From assembly GCA_029964075.1 (NCBI GenBank), contig CM057149.1, positions 33,314,900 to 33,378,899 on the forward strand: a DNA stretch of 64,000 nt, in the 5' to 3' direction. The notes under the pieces were generated by a model. It ran no database searches, had not been told where the DNA came from, and was given only the letters and a program-made list of their open reading frames with translations. This DNA comes from Patiria pectinifera. Its lineage: Eukaryota > Echinodermata > Asteroidea > Valvatida > Asterinidae. Positions within the stretch are counted from its first letter, which is position 1; each line of letters begins with the position of its first letter. Below, piece after piece: positions 62,643 through 64,000 of this stretch. A program made the translations under genes and the position numbers.

Positions 62643-63076
62643 CTAGGCAAGAATTCAATGTTATCATATGATAAGGATAGCTTGGTAGTCGACAGTCATC
62701 CAAAGCAAAAAGCAAAACGGAACAACATGACATGCTCTACTTTCTAGATTTCATTGGAGAACATCGTTACGTCACCACTGAATGTGAATGTTCTTTTACG
62801 TACAAATCACATCGGACAAATACAATGAATAAGCTCCTTGAACTCTGTATTAATCACATAAATAGAAAAGGTGTTTTTTTTCACTGACACTATCAACTAA
62901 ACTGACCAGCTGTAGGAACTTTCCCAATAAATTACTTCTATTCCAGAGTGCACAACCTATGTTTAATGCATCAGATGTAGTGCAATAAGATGTTGCACCC
63001 CGTCTGAGTGGTGATAGACTACCGTTCTATACAACTTCTTAAATTACCCATCAATTTACCCATCCCGTGTGACTTA

Positions 63077-64000
63077 CCCAGTCATGTGGTTGCTAAGGCA
63101 AAGCGTCTGCCATTGCTGGGCAAAGCTAATCCGATTACGTACTTAGACACTATAGCAGAGCAGTGAAATTCAAGCACCACAAAAAACATGGTCTTTTGAA
63201 CATTGTGTTTCTCAGAAAATATGTACAGTATGATTGAAAAGTTAAATTATAACGGAAGAAGAAATTCTTAGCCTCATGTCAGTGTAAAAATCGCCGTCAT
63301 CGATGCCGAAACGCCAATACTGGTTACTGGTATAGCTGACCTTTAAGTCTGGAAGAAATCGTTCGAAAACTTCCCCAAATCTCTGTATTTATATCTATTT
63401 CTAGGAATTTTCAAAATTTGTTACGAGTAATTGAACACTTATATCATCTAAGTATATTCCGAATTTCAGCTTAATATGTTGTTGCAAACGCTAGTGCTAC
63501 AATTTGAACCATCTCCTTGGAAAATTTCGACGATGATTTCTGCCAACCCAAGTCACATGCATTGTTCAGCAAAGCGCCTTAGGCGCTACGGTTGACCGAT
63601 TTCGGTCAAGCCACACAATATCGTACGTATTGTAGATCAGCATATTCATTAGCGTCACTCGGCGTGTTTTGGCGCGGGTCCCGGTATCGACCAATGGAAG
63701 CCGGCAAAAAGGATGATATTTATCAATTAATAACTCGTGAAGGAGGCTTTTCTCAAAATTCTTACTGCACTCCATAAAGGATAGGAACCTTATTATTATT
63801 CGTGAGGCTTGAAAAGATTGACAGCTATTGCAAACGTCAATGATGGACCCGTAGCCAGGCCTATTTTTCCGATTTCAATTTAAGTAATGAACACATCACA
63901 ACGATTTTTAGCACATACTTGGATCATTATGAGGAAAGTAAATTATGGGAAGATACGGTCTCCCAAACGGGAGAAATTAATTTTCAAAGATTTCGCCCGC
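63077..64000. mobile_element. Same Tc1/mariner-like element in copy C intron 4 (runs off window)
   Basis: Begins after TA at 63075-63076 with the same CAGTCATGTGGTTGC end and stays nearly identical to positions 323-1250 to the window edge. Its far end and copy C exon 4 should lie within about 200 bases to the right. Confidence 0.7.

Overview
The window is metazoan nuclear DNA: AT-rich, with long introns, split genes and many small transposable elements. Three things suggest a marine invertebrate deuterostome, most likely an echinoderm: the plexin-type extracellular exons, L2/CR1-type SINE and LINE tails, and the frequent palindrome TAGGCCTA. This is an inference, and the species is not identified.

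The only host genes I can support are three tandem copies of one receptor gene, all on the minus strand. Copy A (left edge) has coding exons 1-4 at 5283-1329, and its 3' part lies off the window. Copy B (40977-18273) is complete: 27 coding exons with consistent phases that join into a 1687-residue open frame. Copy C (62642-48858) has exons 5-27, and its 5' part lies off the right edge. The predicted protein has a signal peptide, a Sema propeller, three PSI modules interleaved with IPT/TIG domains, one membrane span, and an intact tyrosine kinase (P-loop, [18 protein letters not shown]) with a short tail ending in a YVNK motif. Interleaved PSI-IPT-PSI-IPT-PSI-IPT is the plexin layout, whereas MET/RON receptors have one PSI. 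The gene is therefore a plexin-like ectodomain on a receptor tyrosine kinase, amplified in tandem. Copy A has a frameshift in exon 1 and may be a pseudogene. Copies B and C look functional over the exons seen.

Layout: 1-5357 copy A 5' half; 5358-18077 A/B intergenic DNA, with a 3.1-kb foldback element (6947-10031) and a 2.3-kb insertion (about 11889-14195); 18273-41064 copy B; 41065-48857 B/C intergenic DNA; 48858-64000 copy C 3' part. The two intergenic stretches are homologous to each other, as are the three gene copies, so each copy serves as an empty-site control for insertions in the others. This gives well-bounded mobile elements: a Tc1/mariner-like element on the exon-4 splice donor of copies A and C, a Penelope-like element with a nested LINE in copy B intron 3, a short Penelope fragment in copy C, a solo LTR, an 8-bp-TSD MITE, a 21-bp palindromic minisatellite element with a 6-bp TSD, a long hairpin MITE and two tRNA-derived SINEs.

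Exon boundaries were set by eye from GT/GC-AG signals, reading phase and agreement between copies. No alignment or database search was run.
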